In this document: piece after piece, positions 48,467-58,877 of the stretch
Numbering within the stretch: position 1 is the first letter of the stretch
Layout of the letters: every line of letters begins with the position of its first letter
NCBI GenBank assembly: GCA_018817515.1
Contig: JAHIUD010000093.1
Span: forward strand, 1 to 64,000
Source of the DNA: Pseudomonadota bacterium
GTDB taxonomy: Bacteria > Desulfobacterota > Desulfovibrionia > Desulfovibrionales > Desulfovibrionaceae
Direction of reading: 5' to 3'
DNA: 64,000 bases
Made by a program: the position numbers and the translations under genes
Notes under the pieces: generated by a model
Database searches by the model: none
What the model was told of the DNA's origin: nothing
Seen by the model: the letters and a program-made list of their open reading frames with translations, nothing else

Positions 48467-50617
48467 TTAAAACAGATTCTTGACCCCTTCAAGCAGGCCG
48501 CCGGACTTCTTTCCGTCCTTGCCCTTCTTGCCGGTGAGGACATTGCCCACGCCCTGCACCACGCCGCCCACGGCGTTGATGGCGCCCTTGCCCAGCGCGC
48601 GCAGGTAGTCCGTGCCGTAGGAGGGGTTGTCGTAGGGCCCGGTGACGCGGATGGGCACCACCAGCCCGAAGATGCCGGAGCTGCCGCCCTGGCCTTCGGT
48701 GCTCGGCACCACGCGCGCCTGCACGGTGTAGTCCACTTCCTTGTTGTTCAGGTTCACCGTGCCCGTGCCCCCGGCGCGCAGGAACGGAGCCTTCACGTCC
48801 AGGTCGTTGATGGCCACCACGCCGCCATTGATGACAGCGGTGCCGGTGATGCTGCCGAATTTGGTGGACTTCTCCGTTCCGGCCTCGATGCCGGTGGTGG
48901 CCTGCTTGGCCTTTTGCGCCACCTCGGTGACGGAGCCGAGCAGGTTCACGCCGGGGAACACGCCGTCCTTGATGGCGAAGGTGGCCCGGCCCAGCAGCGT
49001 GCTCTTGAGCGCCGGGACGCTGTTGCCGTGGCAGACCAGCGGCGAGGGCGTGTCGAGGAACAGGGTGCCCGCCAGCCCGCTGGGCTTGTTGTTCAGGTCC
49101 GTGAACAGCGGCCTGGCCTGGAGGGAATCCACCGCCAGGTGCAGCGTGACGATGGGCTGCGCGCTCTGGACGTCCAGGCGCAGGGTGCCCTTGAGGGTGC
49201 CGTCGTAGAGCCGCGCATCCACCTGGCCCACCTCCAGCACGCCGTTCTGGGCGCTCATGGGCACCTTGAGCGAGGCAAAACGCAGCCCCTTGATCTTGAA
49301 GCGCTCGGCGGAAAGCTGGCCGTCCAGGCTTAGGGTCCGCAGGGTCTCCACCGGGAACAGCTCGTCCTTCTTGGGCAGGCCCGTGGCCGGGTCGATTGCG
49401 GTCTCCTTCGCGGATTCCTGGGCGGCCTCGCCGTCCTTCCTGGCGGGCAGGAAGCGGTCGGCGTCCAGGCCCTCGATGCGCACGTTGAAGTTCACCGACT
49501 TCTTCTCGATGCCGGTGAGGCGCAGGCGACCCTCCACCCGGGCCTCGTCCAGGCTGGCCTTGAACACCGGGATCTCGGTGTAGCCGCGGCCATGCTTGAA
49601 CTCCACCGAGCCGCTGATGTGCTGGTAGGCGCCAGAGTCCGCCGTGTCCGGGGACTTGCCCGTCAGCGCGGCGGAGAGCTCCCGGCCGTTGAAGTCGGCT
49701 ATCTCGATGCGGCCCTTGGTGTCTGGTCCGGCGCTCAGGTTCGAGGTCAGGAACTGGCCCGTGCCCGTGGCCCCATAGGCGCCGAAGGTCAGCCCGCTGC
49801 CCTCGGCGGTCTGCCTCTCCATGTCGAGCTTAAGCTCCGCCAGGCCGAGGGAGAATTCGCCCCTGCCGCCTGGCACGCCCTTGCCCGTGGCCGAGGCCTG
49901 GGCCGAAAGATTGGTCAGGAGGTGCCGCTGGCCCGAGAGATTCAGGGTGGCCGTGCCCGAGACCTTCATGGCGGCCTTGAACTCCGGCGCCAGGGACTCC
50001 ATGCTCCAGTGCGCCTCGAAATTAAAGGGCCTGCCTGGCCGGATGGCCTGCACCTCCACGCTCATGTTGCTGACGGCGTAGCGCTTGCCCGCCTGGCGGT
50101 CCTCCCAGAAAATCTCCGCGTCCTTGATGAGCACGCCGTCCAGGGTCAGGTCGGTGAGGGTGGCGGGACCGGAATCGGCGGGCTTCTGCGTGTCAGCCTT
50201 TTGCCCGTCCGCGTTCTCATCCGCCGGTCCGGTGAAGTCGGCCCAGCTGGCGCGGCCCTGCTCGTCGCGCACCATGTGCAGCTCCAGACCCTCCAGGGAC
50301 ACCCTGCCCACCTCGATGCGGCGGGCCAAAAGCGGCAGGATCTTGATGCTGACGCTGGCCGCGCTGATGCGCGTGAAGGGCTTGTCGCCGAAGCCCGGAG
50401 GATTGCTCAGGCTCACGCCGCCGGTCTGCACGCCCAGGCGCGGGAAAAACGACAGCTTCACGTCGCCGTCGAAAACCAGCTCGCGGCCCGTGCGCTCCTT
50501 CACCAGCCGGGTGATGTCGCCCTTGTACTTGTTGGGGTCGACCATGACTGCCAGAAGCACGGCGGCGACGACGAAAAGGGCAACGACAATGCCGCCGATG
50601 ATGACCAGGTAGCGCAT
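48467..50617 (-). CDS. AsmA family protein
   Basis: N-terminal TM MRYLVIIGGIVVALFVVAAVLLAVMVDPNKYKGDITRLVKERTGRELVFDGDVKLSFFPRLGVQTGGVSLSN. Confidence 0.88.
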   Translation of the reverse strand: MRYLVIIGGIVVALFVVAAVLLAVMVDPNKYKGDITRLVKERTGRELVFDGDVKLSFFPRLGVQTGGVSLSNPPGFGDKPFTRISAASVSIKILPLLARRIEVGRVSLEGLELHMVRDEQGRASWADFTGPADENADGQKADTQKPADSGPATLTDLTLDGVLIKDAEIFWEDRQAGKRYAVSNMSVEVQAIRPGRPFNFEAHWSMESLAPEFKAAMKVSGTATLNLSGQRHLLTNLSAQASATGKGVPGGRGEFSLGLAELKLDMERQTAEGSGLTFGAYGATGTGQFLTSNLSAGPDTKGRIEIADFNGRELSAALTGKSPDTADSGAYQHISGSVEFKHGRGYTEIPVFKASLDEARVEGRLRLTGIEKKSVNFNVRIEGLDADRFLPARKDGEAAQESAKETAIDPATGLPKKDELFPVETLRTLSLDGQLSAERFKIKGLRFASLKVPMSAQNGVLEVGQVDARLYDGTLKGTLRLDVQSAQPIVTLHLAVDSLQARPLFTDLNNKPSGLAGTLFLDTPSPLVCHGNSVPALKSTLLGRATFAIKDGVFPGVNLLGSVTEVAQKAKQATTGIEAGTEKSTKFGSITGTAVINGGVVAINDLDVKAPFLRAGGTGTVNLNNKEVDYTVQARVVPSTEGQGGSSGIFGLVVPIRVTGPYDNPSYGTDYLRALGKGAINAVGGVVQGVGNVLTGKKGKDGKKSGGLLEGVKNLF

Positions 50618-50648
50618 GGGCCCTCCAGTAGGCTGAGGTGGCCGGGCG

Positions 50649-51125
50649 TCAGCCGCCCAGGAGATCGCGGATGTTCAGGAGTTCGCTGCGGATCTCACGC
50701 AGGGTTGCCCGCAGGGTCTCGGCCTGGGGCCCAGACTCTGGCTCGGCCTCGCCGCCTGCCGGACCAGAGGCGCTGGCCGCCGCCACGGTCTTGGCCGCGA
50801 TGACGCTGGTGTAGGCGATGGCCGAGTCCTCCGGGCTTGCCGGGGCCGGGCTGGCGATCTGCGCGCGCACAACCTTGCCGTGCAACTGGCCGAGGCGTTT
50901 TTTCGCGCCCTCGATGGTCAGGCCCTCGTCGTAGAGCAGGCGCTTGATCTCGCGCACGGTGTCGACGTTCTGCTCGCTGTAGGCGCGCTGCCCGGCAGGG
51001 GTGCGGATGGGCACGAGCACGTCCCTGAACTCGCTCTCCCAAAAACGCAGGACAAAGGGCTTCACGTCGAGCAGCTTGGCAGCCTGCCCGATTTTATACG
51101 TTTTGCCTCGAATGCCTGTCTCCAT
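50649..51125 (-). CDS. MerR family transcriptional regulator
   Basis: KTYKIGQAAKLLDVKPFVLRFWESEFRDVLVPIRTPAGQRAYSEQNVDTVREIKRLLYDEGLTIEGAKKRL. Confidence 0.9.
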   Translation of the reverse strand: METGIRGKTYKIGQAAKLLDVKPFVLRFWESEFRDVLVPIRTPAGQRAYSEQNVDTVREIKRLLYDEGLTIEGAKKRLGQLHGKVVRAQIASPAPASPEDSAIAYTSVIAAKTVAAASASGPAGGEAEPESGPQAETLRATLREIRSELLNIRDLLGG

Positions 51126-51192
51126 TCTTAAAGCTATAGCAGAGGTTTTTCGCGGGGGGAAGGGGCATTATCCCCGGCAGGTACGGCCCGCC

Positions 51193-51792
51193 TCAATCCT
51201 CATCCTTGGGCCGCACATCGTCAAAGCGCTTGCGCACATCGTCCAAACCCTGGCGGTAGGCCTCGGCGTCGCCGTAGGGGAAGAACTGGCGGTAGCGGCT
51301 GTGCGTGGGCTTCACGGGCCGGGCGTGGCGGATGGGGCACCAGTACTGCTCGGTGCGGGCGGCCACCTCGCGCACGTAGCCCATGATGCCGTTGAAATAC
51401 GCGCAGTAGGTGCAGTTCAGCTTCTCGATGAAGTTCAGGTAAGGCAGGGAGTGGCGGTCAAAGACGATGTACTCCCGGCGCTTGACGAAGGGGATGCCGT
51501 ACACCGGGAAGCAGATGAGCTGGTACAGGCCGATGGCCGCGTCCAGGATGAGCATGGGGATGAGCGCGGACCAGATGAGCGGGATGGTCAAGACGATCAT
51601 GAAGCCGGAGTCGTAGACGTAGTTGAACCAACGCCTGACCAGGAGTTTCTGGCGCTTCTTGACCTCGGCGTTGAAGCGCACCTTCTTGTCCTGGATGGTG
51701 TAGCGCAGGCGGGGCTCGATGGTGCGCAGCTCGTCGCGCAGCTCCTTTTCCAGCGCCTCGATCTTGTTCAGGATGTCGTCGACTCTGCTCAT
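51193..51792 (-). CDS. Conserved hypothetical membrane protein
   Basis: Central hydrophobic helices SGFMIVLTIPLIWSALIPMLILDAAIGLYQLICF; FDRHSLPYLNFIEKLNCTYCAYFNG. Confidence 0.7.
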   Translation of the reverse strand: MSRVDDILNKIEALEKELRDELRTIEPRLRYTIQDKKVRFNAEVKKRQKLLVRRWFNYVYDSGFMIVLTIPLIWSALIPMLILDAAIGLYQLICFPVYGIPFVKRREYIVFDRHSLPYLNFIEKLNCTYCAYFNGIMGYVREVAARTEQYWCPIRHARPVKPTHSRYRQFFPYGDAEAYRQGLDDVRKRFDDVRPKDED

Positions 51793-51958
51793 GCTCCGCC
51801 TCGGGGGGTTGGGGGGGGGTCAGGCGGCGGGTTGCCGTAGGGCAGAGGGTAACAGGGGGCGGGGGCGGGGGGAAGGGCAAACCGCACCCTCGTTGACAGC
51901 CTCTAATGCCTAATACTAACGTCACCAATAACTTTCTTTACACACGGAGCAACACCCA

Positions 51959-52912
51959 ATGGTCGACCTCATTGAAGATGACAAAAGTAGTAGCCACACT
52001 GCTGGCAATCCATATCTGGACGTCAGCGGTGACCCAAAATTGCGGCGATCCGTTGTTTGCTATGCAGACATACTTGGCTTTTCAAATTTAACAACCCAGG
52101 CAATAGCCAACGGCACAGCCAATATTTTTCTTACTCGTATCAGAAATGCGCTAACTGAAGCATATGCAAGGGTAAGAGAGCAAGCGAAAAGTTTTTTACA
52201 CAAAGACTCCTTTTGCATGAAAGTATTCACTGACAACATAGTTATAGGCTATCCATTTTTTGATTTTGAACATGAACATGGAGAGATTGAACTAGGAAAT
52301 ACGATGAAAATCTTATCTGAGTTCCAAACGACACTTGCAATGGAGGGTTTTCTAATCAGAGGAGGCATTACTTGTGGTGAAATCTACATGGATGACGATA
52401 TTGTTTTTGGAAATGGCTTGCTTGAAGCTCATTCATTAGACAAGAGTGGGGGCCCCCCAAGAATTGTGATGTCAGCCTCTGCCATCAAACTTGCCCGAAT
52501 TCACTTTGGTTTTTATGCTGATCATACAGATACGCTGCAAAATAACCTTATATATAAAGACTCAGATTGTTCGTATTTTGTAAACTACCTAGACGAAGCA
52601 TTTAAATATTTCCCTGATGCTGGAATATTCCATGAGGTATTAGACAAGCATAGGCGTACAATTGAATCCGGGCTGAAAATTTACGCTCCATTCCCTCAGA
52701 TACAAGCAAAATTTCAATGGGCCGCATCTTATCACAACTATGTCTGCGGATCATTTTTCAATGCCTATGACGAACTGGATGATTCCGACATTCTGGATGA
52801 AGAACAGTATGCTAGCAGACTTGATGCTAGGTCTGTTTCAAAGCATCTTATCAATCTCGACGATTTTGCAGTTCATCCAACCCGAAATGATTTGACTCCA
52901 TTACGCAGGTAA
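51959..52912 (+). CDS. Class III nucleotidyl cyclase-like hypothetical protein in AT-rich DNA
   Basis: RRSVVCYADILGFSNLTTQ, FCMKVFTDNIVIGYPFF, GFLIRGGITCGEIYMDDDIVFGNGLLEAHSLDKSGGPPRIVMS; visibly AT-rich relative to flanks. Confidence 0.65.
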   Translation: MVDLIEDDKSSSHTAGNPYLDVSGDPKLRRSVVCYADILGFSNLTTQAIANGTANIFLTRIRNALTEAYARVREQAKSFLHKDSFCMKVFTDNIVIGYPFFDFEHEHGEIELGNTMKILSEFQTTLAMEGFLIRGGITCGEIYMDDDIVFGNGLLEAHSLDKSGGPPRIVMSASAIKLARIHFGFYADHTDTLQNNLIYKDSDCSYFVNYLDEAFKYFPDAGIFHEVLDKHRRTIESGLKIYAPFPQIQAKFQWAASYHNYVCGSFFNAYDELDDSDILDEEQYASRLDARSVSKHLINLDDFAVHPTRNDLTPLRR

Positions 52913-52951
52913 CTTTACAGAGAATGACAACGAGTTGTTGAGTGACATAAA

Positions 52952-52974
52952 GGGGGAGCCCTCAGCGGCTCCCC
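52952..52974 (+). terminator. Hairpin downstream of the cyclase-like gene
   Basis: gggggagcc-ctcagc-ggctcccc followed by a pyrimidine-rich tract. Confidence 0.5.
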
Positions 52975-53082
52975 TTCTCCTCCCCTTCCCCTTCCCTCTC
53001 CTCCCCCCCGCCCAAGGCTGGACATTCCGCCCAAATCTGACCTAACATTTCCAGCATCTTGCACCCCAAGGAGGAGACGCCC

Positions 53083-53910
53083 ATGGACCCAGCGCTGCAA
53101 TCAATCGACCAGGTGCGGGCCTCGGCCCTGGACATGGCCGTCCGCTTCGGCCCCAAGCTCCTCGTCGCACTCGTCATCATCGCCTTCGGCTACATGGTCG
53201 GCCGCTGGGTGGGCCGCTTTCTGGACAGCCTGCTCTTGCGCCTGAACCTCGAAGCCCCGGTGCGCTCGCTCCTGGTGCGCGCCACCCGCGTCCTTGTTGT
53301 CGGCATGTTCGTCATCATGGCCCTGCAAAACCTCGGCGTGGAGCTGCTGCCCCTGGTTGCCGGCCTCGGCGTGGCCGGCGCGGGCGTGGCCCTGGCCATG
53401 CAGGGCATCCTCGGCAATGTGGCCGCCGGGCTGACCATCATCTTCACGCGGCCCTTCCACGTGGGCGACTACATCTCCATCGCCAACGAAGAAGGCGAAA
53501 TCCTCGACATCAGCCTGTTCAGCACCACGCTGGGCCACACGGACCGCTCCATGGTGGTCATCCCCAACCGCAAGATCGTCGGCGAAATCCTCCACAACTG
53601 CGGCAAGATGCGCCAGCTCAACCTCGCGGTGGACGTGGCCTACGGCACGGATGTCTCCCTGGCCCTGGGCATTGTGGACGAGATACTGCGCGCCAACCCC
53701 CGCGTGCTCCAGGACCCGGCCCCGGTGCTGGGGGTGTCGCGCCTGGCCGACTCCGGCGTCACCCTGCGCGTGTCCCCGTGGGTCAGCGTGCCCGACTATG
53801 TCGACGCCACCGGCGAACTCAACCGCTCGCTGCTGGAGACCTTCCGGGCGCGCGGCATCGCCATCCCCTTCCCCCAGCGCGAGGTCAGGATGCTCGACGC
53901 CAACGCCTGA
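53083..53910 (+). CDS. MscS family mechanosensitive ion channel
   Basis: GVAGAGVALAMQGILGNVAAGLTIIFTRPFHVGDYI; VVIPNRKIVGEILHN. Confidence 0.92.
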   Translation: MDPALQSIDQVRASALDMAVRFGPKLLVALVIIAFGYMVGRWVGRFLDSLLLRLNLEAPVRSLLVRATRVLVVGMFVIMALQNLGVELLPLVAGLGVAGAGVALAMQGILGNVAAGLTIIFTRPFHVGDYISIANEEGEILDISLFSTTLGHTDRSMVVIPNRKIVGEILHNCGKMRQLNLAVDVAYGTDVSLALGIVDEILRANPRVLQDPAPVLGVSRLADSGVTLRVSPWVSVPDYVDATGELNRSLLETFRARGIAIPFPQREVRMLDANA

Positions 53911-53937
53911 GGCCAGCCCAGCCGCCAGCCACGAAAA

Positions 53938-53961
53938 AGGGGAGCCCGTTAGGACTCCCCT
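53938..53961. terminator. Bidirectional terminator hairpin between mscS-like gene and pheT
   Basis: aggggag-cccgttagga-ctcccct flanked by A- and T-rich sequence. Confidence 0.65.
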
Positions 53962-53996
53962 CTTCATTTCCTCTCCAGAATTCTTGGTGATTTCGC

Positions 53997-56426
53997 TTAG
54001 ATGCGGACCGGGAGTTTCTGCGGCAGGCCGCTCAGCACCTTGCCGTGCTCCTTGTCCACTTCCTTGTCCACCAGGGTGCGCTCTGCGTGGCGATAGGTCA
54101 GGCGGAAGGTCAGGTTGCGCTCGGCGGATGCGTCGGAGGCCGTGGCCTCGGGCGTGTACACAGCAACAAGGGCCAGGCTCTCCAGCTGCTTGGGCCGGAT
54201 GTCGCGGATGGCCGCCTCCACGTCCTGGCTCTTCAGCGTGGCCGGGCAGATGACCGTCACGTCGCGGCGCACGGGCGGGAACTTGGGCAGGCTCTTGAAC
54301 CTCGGCGTATTGGCGCGCGACAGGCTGCGCAGCAGGTCCGCGTCCAGGTCCGCCAGCCAGATGTCCTTGCGGGCGTGGTAGGCGTCGGCGATCTTGGGCT
54401 GCACGCGGCCCAGGCGGCCGATGAGCGTATCGCCATCCTTGCCGGGCAGCTCCACGCGCACGCAGGGCTCCAGGTACGCATGCCCGGGCTCCAGCACATA
54501 CTGGCCCACGCCGAGGCGGTAATGGGTCAGCAGGTTCTCGACCAGGCCCTTCACGTCCTGGTAGCCGGCCTCGCCCTGCTCCCACGGCCATTCCTGGCTG
54601 TGGCGCTGGCCGTGCACGAGCATGCCCAGGCGCGAATTCTCGCGCGCGCTGGTGTCGGAGGAGGCATCGGAAACAAAGGCCTTGGCCACCTCGAACAGCC
54701 GCAGGGACGCGTTGCCCTGGCTCAAGTTGTGGCGGACGTTGTTGAGCAGCCCCGGCGCGATCTCCAGACGCAGCACGTTCTGGTCCTCGGAGAGCGGGTT
54801 GGCGATTCTGATGCGGCCCTGCTCCGGGAGGTTCAGGCGGTCCAGGTCGTCGGTGCCCACAAAGCTGTAGTTGATGGCCTCGCGCAGGCCAGCGCCCACG
54901 GCCCAGGCCTTGAGGCCCTGGAGGAAGCCGAACTCGGTGTCGGACATCTGCACGCTGTCCAGCGACTTGGAGATCTTGGGCAGCACCGCCGGGATGCGGT
55001 CGAGCCCGTGCACGCGGCCACATTCCTCGAACAGATCCACCTCGCGCTCCAGGTCCAGCCGGTGCGAGGGCGAGCTGACCTGCCAGCAGGCCGGGTCGGA
55101 AGCGTCAACGCCGCAGCCCAGGCCGGTGAGCGTGGTGCGGCAGAACTCGTCCGTCAGGTCAAGGCCGAGCAGCGCGTTGCAGCGGGCAATGCGGAAGATG
55201 TGGCTGCGGTCGGCCCAGGGCTTGGGCTCAGCGCACGCGATGCCTTGGAGCACCTTTGCGCCGGACACCTCGGCCATGAGCTGGGCCGCGCGCTCCAGCG
55301 CAAACAGGCTGCCCACCTGGTCCACGCCGCGTTCGAAGCGGTAGCTGGCTTCACTGGGCAGGGCCAGCCTGCGGGCGGTCTTGCGGATGGTGCCGGGCCG
55401 GAAGATGGCGCATTCCAGCACGACCTCGGTGGAGGCCTCGGAGATGCTGGAGTTGCCGCCGCCCATGACGCCAGCCAGGGCCACCAGGCGCTCGGCGTCC
55501 CAGATGAGCAGGTCGGACCCCAGCAGCTTGCGCTCCTGGCCGTCGAGGGTGGTGATGGTCTGGCCGTCACTTGCTGGCGCGACGCGGATGACATCGCCCT
55601 TGAGCAGGCCGCGGTCAAAGGCGTGCAGGGGCTGGCCCAGCTCCATCAAAATGTAGTTGGTCACGTCCACGATGTTGCTGATGGGCCGCTGGCCGATGGC
55701 CAGCAAACGGTAGCGCAGCCAGTCGGGGCTGGGCCCGATCTTGGCGCCGGTCAGCACGCGCGCGCGGTACACCGGGCACAGCTCGCCATCCGCGATGTCG
55801 ATGCGCAGGACTTTGGTCGCATCGCCCGCGGCCGGGTCCTCCACGAGGTTCAGCTTGGGCATGGACAGGGGCAGGCCGAAACCCAACGCAGCCTCCCGCG
55901 CGATGCCGAGCACGGACAGACAGTCGGCGCGGTTCGGGGTGATGGACACCTCGATGACCTCGCGTTCCAGGCCCAGGGCCTCGGTCAAAAGCTGGCCGGG
56001 CTTGAACGCGGACGGCAGAACCATGATGCCCGCGTGCTCTTCGGACAGCCCCAGCTCGCGCTCGGAGCAGATCATGCCGCAGGAAACGACCCCGCGCAGC
56101 TTGGCCTTCTTGATCTCCATGCCGCCGGGCATGGTTGTGCCCATGAGCGCCACAGGCACGTTCTGGCCCTTGGCCACGTTGGGCGCGCCGCACACGATCT
56201 GCAAGGGTTCCGGCTGGCCCACGTCCACGGTGCAGACCGAGAGCTTGTCGGCCTCAGGGTGCGCCACGCGCTCGCTAACGTGACCCACGACGATGGAGGC
56301 AATGGACACGAATGGGTCGAAGACCCCCTCGACCTCCAGGCCCTGCATGGTCAGGCGGTCGGCCAGGTCCTTCACGGTGCCGGTGTAGGGCACGAACTCT
56401 CGGAGCCACTGCAAGCTGATGAACAT
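53997..56426 (-). CDS. pheT: Phenylalanine--tRNA ligase beta subunit
   Basis: MFISLQWLREFVPYTG; IVVGHVSERVAHPEADKLSVCTVDVG; FDRGLLKGDVIRV. Confidence 0.96.
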   Translation of the reverse strand: MFISLQWLREFVPYTGTVKDLADRLTMQGLEVEGVFDPFVSIASIVVGHVSERVAHPEADKLSVCTVDVGQPEPLQIVCGAPNVAKGQNVPVALMGTTMPGGMEIKKAKLRGVVSCGMICSERELGLSEEHAGIMVLPSAFKPGQLLTEALGLEREVIEVSITPNRADCLSVLGIAREAALGFGLPLSMPKLNLVEDPAAGDATKVLRIDIADGELCPVYRARVLTGAKIGPSPDWLRYRLLAIGQRPISNIVDVTNYILMELGQPLHAFDRGLLKGDVIRVAPASDGQTITTLDGQERKLLGSDLLIWDAERLVALAGVMGGGNSSISEASTEVVLECAIFRPGTIRKTARRLALPSEASYRFERGVDQVGSLFALERAAQLMAEVSGAKVLQGIACAEPKPWADRSHIFRIARCNALLGLDLTDEFCRTTLTGLGCGVDASDPACWQVSSPSHRLDLEREVDLFEECGRVHGLDRIPAVLPKISKSLDSVQMSDTEFGFLQGLKAWAVGAGLREAINYSFVGTDDLDRLNLPEQGRIRIANPLSEDQNVLRLEIAPGLLNNVRHNLSQGNASLRLFEVAKAFVSDASSDTSARENSRLGMLVHGQRHSQEWPWEQGEAGYQDVKGLVENLLTHYRLGVGQYVLEPGHAYLEPCVRVELPGKDGDTLIGRLGRVQPKIADAYHARKDIWLADLDADLLRSLSRANTPRFKSLPKFPPVRRDVTVICPATLKSQDVEAAIRDIRPKQLESLALVAVYTPEATASDASAERNLTFRLTYRHAERTLVDKEVDKEHGKVLSGLPQKLPVRI

Positions 56427-56559
56427 ATCCGCCTCGCCTAGCCTTGCGGGTCACGCCCTGGAAACGGGGGACCCCGGTGAAAGAAAAACGCCCCGCCCCT
56501 GGTCCGCCCTGGCAGCCGGGTGTGCCGGGCCTGCGGACCTGGGTCGCGGGGCAGCGCGC

Positions 56560-57630
56560 TTACGAAAACTGTTCGAGGAAGCGCACGTCGTTCTCAAAGA
56601 GCATGCGCAGGTCGCCGATGCCGTACTTGAGCATGGCCACGCGCTCCACGCCGAGCCCAAAGGCGAAGCCGGTCACGATCTCGGGGTCGTAGCCCCCCAC
56701 GCCAACGGCGTCGACAGCCCGGAAGACATTGGGGTCCACCATGCCGCAGCCCAGAATCTCCACCCAGCCGGTCTTCTTGCACACGCGGCAGGGCTCGCCC
56801 TTGATGTGGCCTTCTCCGCCGCAGAGCATGCAGGAGATGTCCACCTCGGCGCTGGGCTCGGTGAAGGGGAAGAAGCTGGGCCGGAAGCGCACCTTGGTGT
56901 TTGCCGAGAAGAGCTGGCGCACAAAGGCCGTCAGCGTGCCGCGCAGATCGGCCATGGTCACGTTCTTGTCCACCAGCAGGCCCTCGATCTGGTGGAACAT
57001 GGGCGTATGCGTGATGTCCGAGTCGCGGCGATAGACCTTGCCCGGCGCGATGACCGCCACCGGCGGCCTGCGGGAAAGCATGGTGCGCACCTGCAGGGGC
57101 GAGGTGTGCGTGCGCAGGACGATGTTGTCGGAGATGTAGAGGGTGTCCTGCATGTCGCGGGCCGGGTGGTCCGGGGGCATGTTCAGGGCCTCGAAGTTGT
57201 TCCAGTCGTTCTCGACCTCAGGCCCTGCCACGACCTCAAAGCCAAGCCCGGTCAGGACCTCGCAGATCTCCTGCATGGCCAGGGTTATGGGGTGCAGGGA
57301 GCCTGCGGCGGGGCGGCGGCCCGGCAGCGAAGGGTCGAAACCGGCCAGGGCGCCCTGGCTGCTCTCGGCCTCAAGCTCGGCCTGGCGGGATTCCAAGAGC
57401 GCGGTGAGCGCGGCCTTGATCTCGTTGGCCTTCTTGCCAGCGGCGGGTTTATCCTCGGGGCCCATCTGCGCCAGGGCGACCATGGCCCCGGCGAGCTTGC
57501 CCTTGCGGCCGAGGAATTCCACGCGCAAGGCTTCCACGTCCTTCAAACTGCAAGCCTGACCCCGGCGTGCTTCACACTCCAGGGTCAGGCCATCGAGTCC
57601 TTCCAGGAAGGACTTCAGCGTCTCGTTCAC
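56560..57630 (-). CDS. pheS: Phenylalanine--tRNA ligase alpha subunit
   Basis: [56 protein letters not shown]. Confidence 0.96.
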   Translation of the reverse strand: MNETLKSFLEGLDGLTLECEARRGQACSLKDVEALRVEFLGRKGKLAGAMVALAQMGPEDKPAAGKKANEIKAALTALLESRQAELEAESSQGALAGFDPSLPGRRPAAGSLHPITLAMQEICEVLTGLGFEVVAGPEVENDWNNFEALNMPPDHPARDMQDTLYISDNIVLRTHTSPLQVRTMLSRRPPVAVIAPGKVYRRDSDITHTPMFHQIEGLLVDKNVTMADLRGTLTAFVRQLFSANTKVRFRPSFFPFTEPSAEVDISCMLCGGEGHIKGEPCRVCKKTGWVEILGCGMVDPNVFRAVDAVGVGGYDPEIVTGFAFGLGVERVAMLKYGIGDLRMLFENDVRFLEQFS

Positions 57631-57635
57631 AGACT

Positions 57636-57980
57636 CTACGCCTTGGCCGCCTGGGCGATCTGGGCGAACACGGCAGGCTCACGCACGGCCAGGTCAGCCA
57701 GCATCTTGCGGTTGATGGCGATCTCGGCCTTGGACAGGCCGTGGATAAGCTTGCTGTAGGACAGGCCGTTGATGCGGGCGGCGGCGTTGATGCGCACGAT
57801 CCACAGGCGGCGGAAGTCGCGCTTCTTCACCTTGCGGTCGCGGAAGGCGAAACAAAGGGCGCGCTCAACGCGCTCACGGGCGGTGCGGTACAGGCGGGAG
57901 CCCGCGCCGATGTAGCCCTTGGCCATCTTCAGGAATTTCTTGTGCCGACGGTGGCCGGCAACTCCGCGCTTAACTCTCAT
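57636..57980 (-). CDS. rplT: 50S ribosomal protein L20
   Basis: [42 protein letters not shown]. Confidence 0.97.
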   Translation of the reverse strand: MRVKRGVAGHRRHKKFLKMAKGYIGAGSRLYRTARERVERALCFAFRDRKVKKRDFRRLWIVRINAAARINGLSYSKLIHGLSKAEIAINRKMLADLAVREPAVFAQIAQAAKA

Positions 57981-58066
57981 ATCTCAATTCCTCCGAATCG
58001 TTTCAGGCCGCCCGGCTCAAAGTCCGGATGGCACGCTCGTTGGCGTTCAACGGTTATGGGTTGTGG

Positions 58067-58264
58067 CTAGCCGTAGGGCAAAAGGCGCCGGACAGCGGCC
58101 AGGTTGGAATCGTCGACCATGGCGCCCTGACCCAGGCGGCGCTTACGCTTGGCGCTCTTCTTGGTCAGAATGTGGCGCAGGTTCTGGCGGCGACGCTTGA
58201 ACTTGCCAGCACCGTTGCTGGTGAAGCGCTTTGCGGCGCTGCGGTTGGTCTTCATCTTGGGCAT
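58067..58264 (-). CDS. rpmI: 50S ribosomal protein L35
   Basis: [45 protein letters not shown]. Confidence 0.97.
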   Translation of the reverse strand: MPKMKTNRSAAKRFTSNGAGKFKRRRQNLRHILTKKSAKRKRRLGQGAMVDDSNLAAVRRLLPYG

Positions 58265-58331
58265 GGTTTCCTCCTCAAATCAACTCGCGCCTTTTAAATA
58301 GCGCGGTGTCTGTCATTTTTCCCGGCGGGCG

Positions 58332-58877
58332 TTATTTCCTGACCGGGGTCAGCATCATAACCAGGGTGCGGCCCTCGGACAAGGACGGCTGCTCCACCTT
58401 GGCGATATCAGCCGTGTCCACGACGACCCGGTCGAGCATGATCTGTCCGCGGTCCTTGTGCACTATTTCGCGTCCTCTGAAGAACACGGCCACCTTGCAG
58501 CGGTCGCCCTCTTCCAGGAAGCGGCGGATGTGCTTCAGTTTCGTCTGGTAGTCATGTTCGTCGGTTTTGGGCCGGAACTTGACTTCCTTGATCTGAATGA
58601 CCGTCTGTTTCTTCTTGGCTTCTTGCTGACGCTTCTGCTGCTCGTACTTGAACCTGCCATAGTCCATGATGCGGCAGACGGGCGGTTCGGCGTTGGGCGA
58701 GACCTCAACCAGGTCAAATCCCTTGGCCTGTGCCAAGGCTAAGGCCTCCGAAGTCGCCATGATCCCGAGCTGCGTGCCTTCGTCATCGACGACTCGCACC
58801 TGGGGTATACGTATCCGCTCGTTTCGACGGACGCCATCATCCTTGGGATGCTGGTCCTGCCTTCTAGGAAAAGCTAT
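58332..58877 (-). CDS. infC: Translation initiation factor IF-3, probable AUA start codon
   Basis: Canonical ORF starts only at 58799; the upstream frame encodes [39 protein letters not shown] and reaches an ATA codon (58875-58877) preceded by ggaggg with 7-nt spacing. Confidence 0.85.
   Translation of the reverse strand: MAFPRRQDQHPKDDGVRRNERIRIPQVRVVDDEGTQLGIMATSEALALAQAKGFDLVEVSPNAEPPVCRIMDYGRFKYEQQKRQQEAKKKQTVIQIKEVKFRPKTDEHDYQTKLKHIRRFLEEGDRCKVAVFFRGREIVHKDRGQIMLDRVVVDTADIAKVEQPSLSEGRTLVMMLTPVRK

Noticed and set aside
51959-53910. Two-gene Pycsar-like operon: cyclase-like gene plus MscS channel as effector
   Set aside because: The MscS gene is GC-rich like the core, is separated by a hairpin, and belongs to a common housekeeping family; co-transfer is not supported.
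53101-55023. 640-aa minus-strand ORF spanning the MscS gene and part of pheT
   Set aside because: It joins out-of-frame pheT sequence to the antisense of the channel gene; no domain support.
54045-56441. Long plus-strand ORF (798 aa) opposite pheT
   Set aside because: Antisense shadow frame of pheT with no recognisable domain.
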